Origin: ZLKRG08 sp964654815 | GTDB lineage: Bacteria; Actinomycetota; Actinomycetes; Nanopelagicales; Nanopelagicaceae | Direction: 5' to 3' | Assembly: GCA_964654815.1 (NCBI GenBank) | Contig: CAZZLH010000003.1 | Coordinates: forward strand, 3,184-67,183 | Length of the DNA stretch: 64,000 nucleotides | Shown here: piece by piece, positions 48,610 to 58,094 of the stretch | How the letters are laid out: each line of letters begins with the position of its first letter | How positions within the stretch are numbered: position 1 is the stretch's first letter | Program-made: the position numbers and the translations under genes | Notes under the pieces: generated by a model | Databases searched by the model: none | What the model was told of the DNA's origin: nothing | The model's input: only the letters and a program-made list of their open reading frames with translations

Positions 48610-49502
48610 TGGCATTTCTCCATACCGCATCGGGTAGCGCTAAATCCACCGGCTTAAAGAAAGGTCGCCTGCCTTATTTATTGCTTGCGCCAGGTTTGAT
48701 ATTCCTCTTTACCTTCTTCATATTGCCGATTGCAAATTTAGCTACAACTTCAACTAAGACCCCGGTACAAGGTGGCGATACTGGCAGCTACGAACAGACC
48801 TGGGCCTTTGGTAATTACTTGACGGCATTTAGCGAGAATAAAGATCAGTTCTTCCGCTCCTTTATCTTTGCCTTTCTCACCACCGTAATCGCTCTGGCGA
48901 TTGCCTATCCTTTGGCATACGCGATTGCATTCAAATCCGGCAAATATAAGAACATTCTCTTGGTGCTCGTAGTGGCTCCCTTCTTCACATCATTCTTACT
49001 TCGTACCATTGCTTGGAAGCAGATTCTTGGTGAAGAAGGTCCGGTAGTGCAGACCCTTAGAAGCCTCCACATAATCTCACCAACTACAACGCTCACCGCC
49101 TCTGCGGTGGCGGTGGTTGCAGGTATGACTTATAACTTCTTGCCATTTATGACCTTGCCACTTTATGCATCCTTAGAGCGTATTGATCCGCGCACACTTG
49201 AAGCAGCGGGAGATCTCTATGCCAATGCATTCACCACTTTCCGCAAGGTAACTTTCCCGCTCTCGCTACCGGGCGTGGTAGCGGGAACTTTGCTCACCTT
49301 CATTCCAGCCGCTGGTGATTATGTAAACGCCGCAATCTTGGGCAATCCGCAGACGCGCATGCTGGGAAATGTCATCGACTCTAAATTCTTCCGCGTGGTC
49401 GATTATCCGACTGCAGCTGCGCTCTCATTCATGTTGATGGCAGCAATTTTGATTCTGGTCTCGCTCTATATTCGCCGCTCCGGAACGGATGAGTTGGTAT
49501 GA
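48609..49502 (+). CDS. potB: polyamine ABC transporter permease, PotB type
   Basis: First membrane channel subunit, 297 aa with six predicted helices. The EAA-loop of ABC permeases is seen as LEAAGDLYANAFTTFRKVTFPLSLPG (about residues 197-222), the site that contacts PotA. It has an N-terminal hydrophilic extension of about 20 residues. It overlaps potC by four bases. Confidence 0.9.
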   Translation: MAFLHTASGSAKSTGLKKGRLPYLLLAPGLIFLFTFFILPIANLATTSTKTPVQGGDTGSYEQTWAFGNYLTAFSENKDQFFRSFIFAFLTTVIALAIAYPLAYAIAFKSGKYKNILLVLVVAPFFTSFLLRTIAWKQILGEEGPVVQTLRSLHIISPTTTLTASAVAVVAGMTYNFLPFMTLPLYASLERIDPRTLEAAGDLYANAFTTFRKVTFPLSLPGVVAGTLLTFIPAAGDYVNAAILGNPQTRMLGNVIDSKFFRVVDYPTAAALSFMLMAAILILVSLYIRRSGTDELV

Positions 49503-50293
49503 GATCGCTCTGGCGTTGGTTTGGTAATAATCTGATTCGAATTTATGCGGTAATTGGTTTTACCTATCTATTCATCCCAATCGCTTACACCTTTGCCTTC
49601 TCCTTTAATGATGCCGGTAAATCCAACCTAACTTGGCGCGGTTTCACCCTTGGCAATTGGCAGAATCCATGTGGTGCGCCAGATGTTTGTACCGCACTTG
49701 GCAATTCAATAAAGGTCGGGTTACTTTCCACCTTTTTCGCCACCTTACTTGGCACTTTGATTGCATTTGCACTTGGTCGCCACTCATTTAAAGGTCGCTC
49801 CAGCACAAACTTACTTATCTTTCTTCCCATGGCCACCCCAGAAGTTGTGATGGGCGCATCGCTTCTTGCTATGTTCCTATCACTTAGCATCAATCCGGGA
49901 TTCCTCACTACCGTGATTGCGCACATCATGTTCTGTGTCTCGTTCGTGGTGGTAACAGTTAAGGCGCGCATCGCATCTCTAGATCCGAGACTTGAGCAAG
50001 CCGCGATGGATTTATATGCCAATGAGTTTGAGACTTTCCGTCGAGTTACGCTGCCTTTAGTAATGCCAGGAATCGCAGCGGCAGCGCTGCTCGCATTTAG
50101 CTTGTCATTTGATGACTTCATCATCACAAACTTCAACTCCGGAACCATGATGACCTTCCCGAAGTTTGTCTACGTCTCGGCAGCTCGCGGCATCCCGCCG
50201 CAAGCAAATGTGATCGGTTCTATGATGTTCTTCCTGGCCCTATTCATCGTAATCGCTGGGCAGATAGTCGGAAGAAAGCGGCAACACGCATGA
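49499..50293 (+). CDS. potC: polyamine ABC transporter permease, PotC type
   Basis: Second channel subunit, 264 aa, six helices. The EAA-loop reads LEQAAMDLYANEFETFRRVTLPLVMPG (about residues 165-190), and SFDDFIITNF, a PotC hallmark, follows. It overlaps both potB (ATGA) and the ureohydrolase gene (ATGA), so transport and breakdown are co-translated. Confidence 0.9.
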   Translation: MRSLWRWFGNNLIRIYAVIGFTYLFIPIAYTFAFSFNDAGKSNLTWRGFTLGNWQNPCGAPDVCTALGNSIKVGLLSTFFATLLGTLIAFALGRHSFKGRSSTNLLIFLPMATPEVVMGASLLAMFLSLSINPGFLTTVIAHIMFCVSFVVVTVKARIASLDPRLEQAAMDLYANEFETFRRVTLPLVMPGIAAAALLAFSLSFDDFIITNFNSGTMMTFPKFVYVSAARGIPPQANVIGSMMFFLALFIVIAGQIVGRKRQHA

Positions 50294-51288
50294 CCAACCA
50301 CGGCAATATGTATGGCCCTAATTTCACTTTCTTAGGTATACCTGCATGCGATCTAGATAAACCAGAGACTTTTAAAGGTGCCGATGTAGTAATTGTGGGC
50401 GCACCCATCGATTCCGGAACCTCGCATCGAAGTGGTGCTAAGTTCGGTCCACAAGCGATTCGTATGGGGGATTACCTCTCACACGATGGCGAAAGACCAC
50501 ATCTTGCGCTTCGAGTTGATGCGCTGAAAGAGCTGAAGGTATTTGATGCCGGCGATTTGATCATGAATGGTGGCGATTTAGTTGGCTCGCTCAAATTGCT
50601 AGAAATCGCTACTGAGAAAATCTCTAAAGCTGGCGCAATCGCGGTGGTATTGGGTGGCGATCATTCGATTGCCTCCGCGGATGTGGCAGGTATCGCCAAT
50701 CACCGCGGTAAGGGCAAGATCTCGATGATTCACTTCGATGCACATGCCGATACCGGTGCTGATCAATTTGGCGCGTTGGTAGGGCATGGCACGCCAATGC
50801 GTCGATTGATTGAAAATGGACATGTGCGTGGAGATAGATTCTTGCAACTTGGTCTTCGCGGATATTGGCCAGATGATGCGACTTTAAATTGGATGCGCGA
50901 TCAAGGGATGCGTTCATATGAGATGACTGAGATTCATCATCGCGGATTGAAGAGTGTTCTGGATGAATCTTTTGCGACTTTGACCGATGGCTGTGATGGC
51001 GTCTTTCTATCAGTGGATATTGATGTGGTTGATCCTGGTATGGCTCCTGGAACTGGCACCCCAGAGCCTGGCGGTATGACCTCACGTGAATTACTTGAAG
51101 CGGTAAGACGAATCTGTCTGGAACTTCCGATTGTTGGAGTTGATGTAGTTGAAGTTGCACCACCATTTGATAGCGCAGATATCACTGCGATCTTGGCTAA
51201 TCGTGTGGTGCTAGAGGCGTTAAGCGCGATTGCGGTGCGTAAAAAGGGCGGAAGTTATAGCCCGACTCGTAATCTGCTAGATCGCTAA
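50290..51288 (+). CDS. ureohydrolase of the agmatinase family
   Basis: Binuclear manganese hydrolase that releases urea from a guanidino compound. The 332 aa protein has all metal motifs: GGDHS with H125, HFDAHAD with D150, H152 and D154, and SVDIDVVDP with D243 and D245. Agmatinase (giving putrescine) is the default call. In this cassette guanidinobutyrase (giving GABA) fits at least as well, because the downstream enzyme is a GABA transaminase and no putrescine-specific aminotransferase is present. Its TAA abuts the opposite-strand gabT stop with no spacer. Confidence 0.85.
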   Translation: MTNHGNMYGPNFTFLGIPACDLDKPETFKGADVVIVGAPIDSGTSHRSGAKFGPQAIRMGDYLSHDGERPHLALRVDALKELKVFDAGDLIMNGGDLVGSLKLLEIATEKISKAGAIAVVLGGDHSIASADVAGIANHRGKGKISMIHFDAHADTGADQFGALVGHGTPMRRLIENGHVRGDRFLQLGLRGYWPDDATLNWMRDQGMRSYEMTEIHHRGLKSVLDESFATLTDGCDGVFLSVDIDVVDPGMAPGTGTPEPGGMTSRELLEAVRRICLELPIVGVDVVEVAPPFDSADITAILANRVVLEALSAIAVRKKGGSYSPTRNLLDR

Positions 51289-52605
51289 TTACAGATTCGC
51301 AAAGGCATCATCAAGCACGCTCATCGCATCCTTGACTAACTCATCGCTGATCACAAGTGGTGGTAAGAAACGAAGCACGTTGCCGTAGGTTCCGGCAGTC
51401 AAGAAGAGCACGCCCTGTTGCTGCGCATATTTAACAATCTTGCCCAGTGCATCGGCATTTGGTTCCTTGCCTCCGGGCTTTACCAATTCGATAGCGACCA
51501 TCGCACCACGACCGCGTACCTCTCCGATGATTGGATACTTCTTCTGCATCGCGTGGAGTGAATCGAACATGATTGCACCGATCTCAGTCGCACGCTGTAC
51601 CAAGTGCTGTGATTGGATGGTTTCGATTGCGCCTAAAGCTGCGGCACATGCGATTGGATTTCCGCCATATGTTCCGCCAAGTCCAGATGGATGAATCTCA
51701 TCCATAATCTCTGCGCGACCAGTTACGGCAGCAAGCGGTAAACCTCCAGCGATTCCCTTAGCTGTGGTGATCAAATCAGGCTCTATACCCTCATCTTCAC
51801 ATGCGAACATCTTTCCGGTGCGCGCAAAGCCGGTCTGAATCTCATCTGCGATAAATAGCGCGCCATTCTCCTTAGCAAACTTGGCAAGGCCAGGTAGGAA
51901 TCCCTTAGGAGGAACTACGAAGCCACCTTCGCCTTGGATTGGCTCAATGACGATCGCCGCAACATTCTTGGCGCCAACTTCCTTCTCGATCTTATGAATG
52001 ACCTCTTCCAATACATTCTGGATATCGCCTTCATGGCGGAATGGATAAGCCATCGGCATTCGATAAATCTCAGGGGTGAAGGGACCGAAGCCCTCTTTGT
52101 AAGGCATGTTCTTTGCAGTCATCGCCATCGTCAGATTTGTTCGGCCGTGATAACCATGTTCGAAGACCACTACTGCTTGACGCTTGGTGTAATGGCGCGC
52201 GATCTTGACGGCATTTTCAACCGCCTCAGCGCCGGAATTAAATAGCGCACTCTTCTTTTTAAAATTACCTGGCGTTAATTGATTTAATTTTTCACAGACT
52301 TCGATGTAACCCTCATAAGGTGCGACCATAAAACAGGTATGTGTGAAGGCTGCGACCTGCTGCTGTACGCGCTCAACTACCTTTGGCGCGCTATTACCAA
52401 CATTAACTACCGCAATTCCCGAACCCATATCAATAATCTGATTTCCATCGATATCAAGGAGAATGCCACCTGATGCGTGAGTCACAACCGCAGGAAGTGC
52501 CATACCGAGTGAGGCAGATACAGCTTCGCTACGTCGTTTAATAATCTCTTGCGACTTTGGACCTGGGATTTCGGTCACGAGTTTGCGTTGTTGCGGCACG
52601 TTCAT
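51289..52605 (-). CDS. gabT: 4-aminobutyrate aminotransferase
   Basis: Class III PLP aminotransferase converting GABA and 2-oxoglutarate to succinate semialdehyde and glutamate. The 438 aa protein has the GabT-type N-terminus VTEIPGPKSQEI, GSGIAVVNVGN, the FTHTCFMVAPYEGY segment, cofactor motif IADEIQTGFARTG (aspartate in DEIQ) and lysine in TTAKGIAGG. It may also accept putrescine or other omega-amines. It converges with the ureohydrolase. Its leaderless-type promoter (TTGGCA, 18 bases, TAGACT, 6 bases, ATG) is one of the best in the window. Confidence 0.92.
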   Translation of the reverse strand: MNVPQQRKLVTEIPGPKSQEIIKRRSEAVSASLGMALPAVVTHASGGILLDIDGNQIIDMGSGIAVVNVGNSAPKVVERVQQQVAAFTHTCFMVAPYEGYIEVCEKLNQLTPGNFKKKSALFNSGAEAVENAVKIARHYTKRQAVVVFEHGYHGRTNLTMAMTAKNMPYKEGFGPFTPEIYRMPMAYPFRHEGDIQNVLEEVIHKIEKEVGAKNVAAIVIEPIQGEGGFVVPPKGFLPGLAKFAKENGALFIADEIQTGFARTGKMFACEDEGIEPDLITTAKGIAGGLPLAAVTGRAEIMDEIHPSGLGGTYGGNPIACAAALGAIETIQSQHLVQRATEIGAIMFDSLHAMQKKYPIIGEVRGRGAMVAIELVKPGGKEPNADALGKIVKYAQQQGVLFLTAGTYGNVLRFLPPLVISDELVKDAMSVLDDAFANL

Positions 52606-52611
52606 TTTTCA

Positions 52612-52641
52612 AGTCTAGCGAGGGCATGAGAGTATTGCCAA
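52612..52641 (-). promoter_or_regulatory. promoter of gabT, leaderless
   Basis: On the minus strand TTGGCA (52641-52636) and TAGACT (52617-52612) are 18 bases apart; six bases later comes the gabT ATG. The -35 matches TTGACA at five of six bases. No Shine-Dalgarno sequence exists. Confidence 0.75.
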
Positions 52642-52666
52642 AGTTAACACGATAGAGGGGGATCAC

Positions 52667-53857
52667 ATGGCTCTGCTTGGAGTTCTCCTCTTTATTCTGG
52701 CCCTTCTTTTCTCGGTGATGGTTCACGAATTTGGCCATTACTACTTCGCAAAACGCTTTGGCATGAAGGTCACAGAGTTCTTCTTAGGATTCGGTAAGCG
52801 CATCTGGTCAACGGTTCGTGGCGAAACCGAATTCGGTATCAAGGCAATCCCTGCCGGTGGTTACTGCCGCATCGAGGGCATGACTATCCATGATCCGCTT
52901 CCGGCTGGAGAAGAGCATCGCGCATTTGTAAGCGCATCCACTCCACGCAAATTAATTGTCCTGGGCGCAGGTTCGTTCAATCATTTCGTACTTGCATTTG
53001 TAATGATCTTTATAACTCTGGCAGGAATCGGAGCACAATCTCTATCCTCGACCATTCGTGAGATCGTCCCTTGTGTTTCGCCCACCACAACATGCGCAGC
53101 GACAGATCCAATCTCACCTGCAGTAAAGGCTGGCTTGAAGGCCGGAGATACCATCATTGCGATCAATGGCAAGAAGACCCAGGCGAATAATTTCTCTGAG
53201 GATCTTTCAGTCATCAGAAAGAATCCGGGCAAGACCTTCACCTTCACAGTCAAGCGCGGTGAGCAGACCCTTGATCTCCAGGTAATTCCAGTAAATCGTA
53301 CGATTCAGAATTACACCTATTCATTTGTGGGGATGTCTCTAGCTGATGCCACTTACCGCATGCCGATTCTGGAAGCGACTCAAGGTTCGGGTTCGATCAC
53401 TTGGTACATGACCAAAGAGAGCTTCAAAGCGCTTTGGCGTTTACCTTCTATGATCCCAAATCTCTTCCGTGAGACTTTTGGAAATGCGCCACGTGATCCA
53501 AGTGGTCCAGTGGGAATTGTGGGTGTGGCTCGCGCCTCTGGCGATATCACCAGTAGCAATTCGCTACCAATCAATAATCAGATTGCCATATTCCTATTGA
53601 TGATCGCATCATTAAATATCTTTGTGGGTATCTTCAATTTGTTACCGCTCTTGCCTCTAGATGGTGGACATATGGCAGTGGCGGCGGTTGATTCATTGCG
53701 CTATCGATATGCCGCACTTCGTGGTCGCGCCAAACCAGCGCCAATTGATATAAATCGCCTAACTCCAATCACAATCGTGGTCTTTGTTCTCCTGGTCGCG
53801 CTCTCAGTGCTCTTGCTCATAGCCGACATCGTCAATCCCGTTAATCTAAATTTGTAA
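52667..53857 (+). CDS. rseP: site-2 intramembrane zinc metalloprotease (RseP/Rip1 family)
   Basis: Membrane protease of family M50 that cuts transmembrane anti-sigma factors and other substrates inside the bilayer. The 396 aa protein has the zinc motif HEFGH at residues 20-24 in the first helix, a PDZ domain (about 140-215), and the second active-site motif LPLLPLDGGHM with D332 near the third helix. GAGGGGGA precedes the ATG. It is divergent from gabT and followed by ispG. In many actinobacteria dxr lies just upstream; here the polyamine cassette is in that place. Confidence 0.93.
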   Translation: MALLGVLLFILALLFSVMVHEFGHYYFAKRFGMKVTEFFLGFGKRIWSTVRGETEFGIKAIPAGGYCRIEGMTIHDPLPAGEEHRAFVSASTPRKLIVLGAGSFNHFVLAFVMIFITLAGIGAQSLSSTIREIVPCVSPTTTCAATDPISPAVKAGLKAGDTIIAINGKKTQANNFSEDLSVIRKNPGKTFTFTVKRGEQTLDLQVIPVNRTIQNYTYSFVGMSLADATYRMPILEATQGSGSITWYMTKESFKALWRLPSMIPNLFRETFGNAPRDPSGPVGIVGVARASGDITSSNSLPINNQIAIFLLMIASLNIFVGIFNLLPLLPLDGGHMAVAAVDSLRYRYAALRGRAKPAPIDINRLTPITIVVFVLLVALSVLLLIADIVNPVNLNL

Positions 53858-53889
53858 GCCTTTGGTCAAAATAGGGCAGAATTGCACCC

Positions 53890-55035
53890 ATGGTTGACTT
53901 GGGAATCCCGGAATTAAAGACCCTCGCACCGCGTCGTAAAACCAAGCAATTAATGGTCGGCAACGTGGGCGTCGGCAGCGACTATCCAGTCTCCGTGCAG
54001 TCGATGACTACGACACCCACCGCGGATATCAATGCCACTTTGCAACAGATTGCGGAGTTAACCGCAACTGGTTGTCAGATTGTTCGCGTCGCGGTGCCAT
54101 CGCAAGATGATGCCGATGCGCTTGCCGCCATCGCAAAGAAATCCCAGATACCTGTTATCGCCGATATCCATTTCCAACCAAAATACATTTTTGCCGCAAT
54201 CGATGCCGGATGCGCTGGTGTTCGAGTTAATCCGGGCAACATCAAACAATTCGATGACAAAGTAAAAGAGGTGGCAAAGGCTGCTGCCGCTTCAAATACT
54301 CCGATCAGAATCGGAGTCAATGCTGGCTCGCTTGATCCACGTCTCTTGCAGAAGTATGGCAAGGCCACCCCAGAGGCTTTAGTCGAATCAGCGCTTTGGG
54401 AAGCGTCGCTATTTGAGGAGCATGGATTCTCTAACTTCAAGATTTCCGTAAAACATCATGACCCAGTAACGATGGTCAAGGCATATCGAATGTTGGCTGA
54501 GCGCTGTGATTACCCATTGCACTTAGGCGTAACCGAAGCTGGACCGGCATTCCAAGCCACCATCAAATCTGCCACCGCATTTGGCATTCTCTTGGCCGAA
54601 GGAATAGGTGACACCATCCGAGTCTCTATGTCCGCTCCACCAGTGGAAGAGGTAAAGGTCGGCATTGCAATTCTGGAGTCACTTGGCTTACGTCAACGCA
54701 AATTAGAGATTGTCTCTTGCCCATCTTGCGGTCGCGCCCAGGTAGATGTCTACACCTTGGCCGAGAAAGTCCAAGCTGGCTTGCAAGGAATGACAGTGCC
54801 ACTTCGCGTGGCAGTTATGGGCTGCGTGGTTAATGGTCCAGGTGAAGCGCGCGAAGCAGATTTAGGTGTGGCATCTGGTAATGGCAAGGGACAGATCTTC
54901 GTTAAAGGTCAGGTAATCAAGACCGTTCCGGAAGCGCAAATCGTTGAGACTTTGATTGAGGAAGCAATGAGACTTGGCGAGGAGATGGAAGCTGCCGGAA
55001 TAGCTTCTGGCGAACCACAGGTAGAGGTCAAATAA
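53890..55035 (+). CDS. ispG: 4-hydroxy-3-methylbut-2-enyl diphosphate synthase
   Basis: Iron-sulfur enzyme of the MEP isoprenoid pathway that makes HMBPP from methylerythritol cyclodiphosphate. The 381 aa protein has the barrel start [11 protein letters not shown] and the cluster cysteines C277 and C280 in CPSCGR and C312 in [10 protein letters not shown], with the ligand-type glutamate after it. A CAGAAT hexamer lies seven bases before the ATG, a near match to the leaderless boxes elsewhere, and no Shine-Dalgarno sequence is seen. It abuts proS without a spacer. Confidence 0.95.
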   Translation: MVDLGIPELKTLAPRRKTKQLMVGNVGVGSDYPVSVQSMTTTPTADINATLQQIAELTATGCQIVRVAVPSQDDADALAAIAKKSQIPVIADIHFQPKYIFAAIDAGCAGVRVNPGNIKQFDDKVKEVAKAAAASNTPIRIGVNAGSLDPRLLQKYGKATPEALVESALWEASLFEEHGFSNFKISVKHHDPVTMVKAYRMLAERCDYPLHLGVTEAGPAFQATIKSATAFGILLAEGIGDTIRVSMSAPPVEEVKVGIAILESLGLRQRKLEIVSCPSCGRAQVDVYTLAEKVQAGLQGMTVPLRVAVMGCVVNGPGEAREADLGVASGNGKGQIFVKGQVIKTVPEAQIVETLIEEAMRLGEEMEAAGIASGEPQVEVK

Positions 55036-56757
55036 ATGTTGAAGATGTCATCGCTCTTCTTGCGCACGTTACGCGATGACCCAGCAGATGCCTCAGTTAC
55101 TTCGCATAAATTATTGGTTCGCGCCGGATATATCCGACCAATTGCCGCCGGAATCTTCTCTTGGTTGCCGCTTGGGGTTATCGCGCTACGTAATGTCGAA
55201 CGAGTAATTCGTGAAGAGATGGATGCGGCAGGTTTTCAAGAGGTGCACTTTCCAGCGCTGCTTCCTAAAGATGCCTATGAAGCCACAAATCGTTGGGAAG
55301 AATATGGGCCAAATCTATTTCGTTTGAAAGACCGCAGAGGCAGCGATTATTTACTGGGGCCTACCCATGAAGAGATGTTTACTCTCATGGTCAAAGGCGA
55401 ATACTCTTCCTATCGCGACCTACCTTTGTCGATCTACCAAATCCAAACTAAGTATCGAGATGAGGCACGTCCTCGCTCTGGGATCATCCGTGGCCGCGAA
55501 TTTGTCATGAAAGATTCTTACTCTTTTGATTTAGATGATGCCGGACTCGAACTTTCCTATCAAAGACATCGCGATGCATATATCAAGACCTTCGATCGAT
55601 TGGGAATGAAATACAACATCGTAAGTGCGATGGCTGGCGCGATGGGCGGCTCTAAGTCAGAGGAATTCCTTGCACCTTGCGCTACCGGCGAGGACACATA
55701 TGTGCTCTGCCCCAAGTGTGGTTATGCGGCAAATGTCGAGGCGATGAAGACCGTGGTTCCTGCAGGTGATGGCAACTTCCCACCACTTGAAGTTTTGGAT
55801 ACTCCAAATACGCCAACTATCGATACTTTAGTTGAAGTCATGAATCAGAAATATGGCAGCGGTTATAAAGCAAGCGATACCTTAAAGAACATTATGCTCT
55901 TGGTAGATGGCAAGCCATATGCAATCTTGGTTCCGGGTGATCGTGAAGTCGATCTAAAGCGCGTCGAAGCGAATTTGGCTGGCGCCAATGAGATCAAGAT
56001 CTTTGAAGACGATGATTTCAAGAAGTATCCAAATCTGGTCAAGGGATATATCGGCCCACAAGATGCCAAAGCCAATCAAATTACGCTTCTTGCTGATCCC
56101 AGAGTCGCACCAGGCACGGCTTGGATAACTGGCGCAAATAAGAAGGATCGCCACGCTCGTTATGTGGTCAACGGCCGTGATTTTGTGGTCGATGGCTATA
56201 TCGAAGCTGCCGAAGTACGCGCCGGCGACACCTGTCCTGATTGCCAGGCTGAGGTAGTGATAGATCGCGCAATTGAAATTGGCCATATCTTCCAATTGGG
56301 TCGTAAATATGCCAAAGCGCTTGATCTGACTGTTCTAGATCAAAACGGTAAATCACAAGTAGTGACTATGGGTTCGTACGGAATCGGCGTAAGTCGCGCT
56401 GTTGCAGCGATTGCCGAACAGACCGCCGATGAATTGGGACTTTGCTGGCCGGTAGAGATCGCACCTGCGATGGTGCATATTGTGGCAACCGGTAAAGAGG
56501 ATGCGCCATTTGATGCCGCGCTCGCCTTGGGTGAAGAGTTAGAAGCCATGGGTATCTCTGTTATGTTGGATGATCGCCGCGATCCCAGCGCGGGAGTTAA
56601 ATTTAAAGATGCCGAGTTAATTGGTAATCCAATTATCGTGATTGTGGGCAAGAGTTTGGCAGAGGGCAAAGTGGAGATTCGAATTCGCGCCACCAAAGAG
56701 AAGTGTGAAGCCCAAGTCTCTGAGGCAGCGGCGGAGATCGCCAAACTACTCTCGTGA
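55036..56757 (+). CDS. proS: prolyl-tRNA synthetase
   Basis: Class II synthetase charging tRNA-Pro. The 573 aa length and the large insertion domain (about residues 230-380) between motifs 2 and 3 mark the bacterial-type ProRS with a YbaK-like editing domain against Ala-tRNA-Pro. Motif 2 is seen as [25 protein letters not shown] (about 130-155) and motif 3 as [17 protein letters not shown] (about 440). The stop overlaps the GTG of the TSUP permease. Confidence 0.95.
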   Translation: MLKMSSLFLRTLRDDPADASVTSHKLLVRAGYIRPIAAGIFSWLPLGVIALRNVERVIREEMDAAGFQEVHFPALLPKDAYEATNRWEEYGPNLFRLKDRRGSDYLLGPTHEEMFTLMVKGEYSSYRDLPLSIYQIQTKYRDEARPRSGIIRGREFVMKDSYSFDLDDAGLELSYQRHRDAYIKTFDRLGMKYNIVSAMAGAMGGSKSEEFLAPCATGEDTYVLCPKCGYAANVEAMKTVVPAGDGNFPPLEVLDTPNTPTIDTLVEVMNQKYGSGYKASDTLKNIMLLVDGKPYAILVPGDREVDLKRVEANLAGANEIKIFEDDDFKKYPNLVKGYIGPQDAKANQITLLADPRVAPGTAWITGANKKDRHARYVVNGRDFVVDGYIEAAEVRAGDTCPDCQAEVVIDRAIEIGHIFQLGRKYAKALDLTVLDQNGKSQVVTMGSYGIGVSRAVAAIAEQTADELGLCWPVEIAPAMVHIVATGKEDAPFDAALALGEELEAMGISVMLDDRRDPSAGVKFKDAELIGNPIIVIVGKSLAEGKVEIRIRATKEKCEAQVSEAAAEIAKLLS

Positions 56758-57494
56758 TCTTCTTTCTCTGCACTGCTGCATTTGCGGCAGGCTTCTTTGA
56801 TGCCATTGCAGGGGGCGGGGGATTAATTCAATTACCAGCGTTATTGGTGGGGCTATCCGATAAACCGGTCGTAAATATCCTCGGAACCAATAAGTTTGCC
56901 GCGATATTCGGCACAGCCAGCGCAGCCAATCGATACCGAAAAGGCATCCAGATTGATAAAAAGTTATTGGCTGCAATGTTGCTACCAGCTTTCTTTGGCT
57001 CTATGGGCGGAGCTCAGCTTGCTGCAAAGATCCCTACTGATAATTTACGAGTGGCGGTATTCATCGCTCTGATTGTCATCTTTATTTACACAGTACTAAA
57101 TCCCAAACTGGGCCATGAAGAGAGACCAAAGGTCAATTATTGGATCGCAGGAACTGCCGCACTTGCGATCGGTTTCTATGATGGAATCTTCGGACCAGGT
57201 ACCGGAACATTCTTGATGGCAGTTTTAGTTGGCGTTCTGGGTTATGCATTCTTAACCGCATCCGCTATCGCGAAGTTCACCAATGTTGCCACCAATCTTG
57301 CCGCGCTTATCATCTTCGCCAAGCATGGCGCGGTGCTCTGGGGGATTGGGATTGCACTTGCGATCTCAAATGTTTTGGGTGCGCTGATTGGTTCGCATAT
57401 GGCGATAAAGGGTGGCTCACCACTGGTGCGCAAGGTCTTCCTGCTTATGACGGCGCTACTTATTGCGAAGGTAGGTTATGACGTATTAGGGTGA
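56754..57494 (+). CDS. TSUP (TauE/SafE) family permease
   Basis: Membrane protein of 246 aa with about eight helices. The first is followed by [12 protein letters not shown], and [14 protein letters not shown] starts the second half; this internal duplication is the hallmark of TauE/SafE transporters, which export or import small sulfur- or carboxyl-containing anions. The substrate is unknown. The GTG start overlaps the proS stop (GTGA), so it is co-translated with proS, an unrelated gene. A scaffold gap begins 22 bases after its stop. Confidence 0.87.
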   Translation: MIFFLCTAAFAAGFFDAIAGGGGLIQLPALLVGLSDKPVVNILGTNKFAAIFGTASAANRYRKGIQIDKKLLAAMLLPAFFGSMGGAQLAAKIPTDNLRVAVFIALIVIFIYTVLNPKLGHEERPKVNYWIAGTAALAIGFYDGIFGPGTGTFLMAVLVGVLGYAFLTASAIAKFTNVATNLAALIIFAKHGAVLWGIGIALAISNVLGALIGSHMAIKGGSPLVRKVFLLMTALLIAKVGYDVLG

Positions 57495-57516
57495 GCCCTA
57501 TCGCAAGGAAAACAAC

Positions 57517-57616
57517 NNNNNNNNNNNNNNNNNNNNNNNNNNNNNNNNNNNNNNNNNNNNNNNNNNNNNNNNNNNNNNNNNNNNNNNNNNNNNNNNNNNN
57601 NNNNNNNNNNNNNNNN
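57517..57616. other. 100-N scaffold gap between the TSUP gene and rimP
   Basis: Placeholder. Only a 7-base AAACAAC is shared by the two ends, which may be chance or a very short overlap. The region is A-rich. If real sequence is missing, it holds the promoter of the rimP-nusA-infB operon and perhaps a small gene. Confidence 0.95.
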
Positions 57617-57650
57617 AAACAACTAAAAAACAAGAAAATAGGAATTACAA

Positions 57651-58094
57651 ATGGCGCTTAAAGATCAAATCTTCGAGCTAGCAGAACCGCTGGTAAATCA
57701 AGCCGGGCTAGTTCTTGAAGAGGTTCAGGTTCAAACCCCAGGTAAGCATCGCTTTGTCACGATTATCGTAGATAGTGAGAGCGGTTTAAATTTAGATCAA
57801 GTCACTGAGATCAGCAGAAAAATAAATGAGGCCATGGATGGCGCAAATTTCATGGGGGAACAGCCATACACCCTAGAGGTCACCTCTCCCGGTGTGGATC
57901 GTCCGCTAACTGCGCCGCGTCATTGGCGCAAGAATATTGATCGTTTGGTGAAGCTAACCAAGCAGGATGGCGATACTTTAAAGGCGCGCATTCTCTCAGT
58001 GACTGACGATGCTGTGACATTAGATTGCGGCACCATTGATTTTTCCGAGATAAAAAAAGCCATCATCGAAGTCGAATTTAATCGTAAGCCATGA
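57651..58094 (+). CDS. rimP: ribosome maturation factor RimP
   Basis: Assists assembly of the 30S subunit. The 147 aa protein has the N-terminal alpha/beta domain with VTIIVDSE and the conserved PYTLEVTSPGVDRPLT stretch (about residues 68-83), followed by a small Sm-like barrel. It precedes nusA in nearly all bacteria, here with an ATGA overlap. AGGAA lies before the ATG. The upstream sequence is A-rich and cut by a gap. Confidence 0.94.
   Translation: MALKDQIFELAEPLVNQAGLVLEEVQVQTPGKHRFVTIIVDSESGLNLDQVTEISRKINEAMDGANFMGEQPYTLEVTSPGVDRPLTAPRHWRKNIDRLVKLTKQDGDTLKARILSVTDDAVTLDCGTIDFSEIKKAIIEVEFNRKP

Noticed and set aside
49585..50148. Long minus-strand open frame (187 codons) opposite potC
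   Set aside because: It is a shadow of a well-supported permease gene, has no family motifs and no promoter or ribosome binding site.
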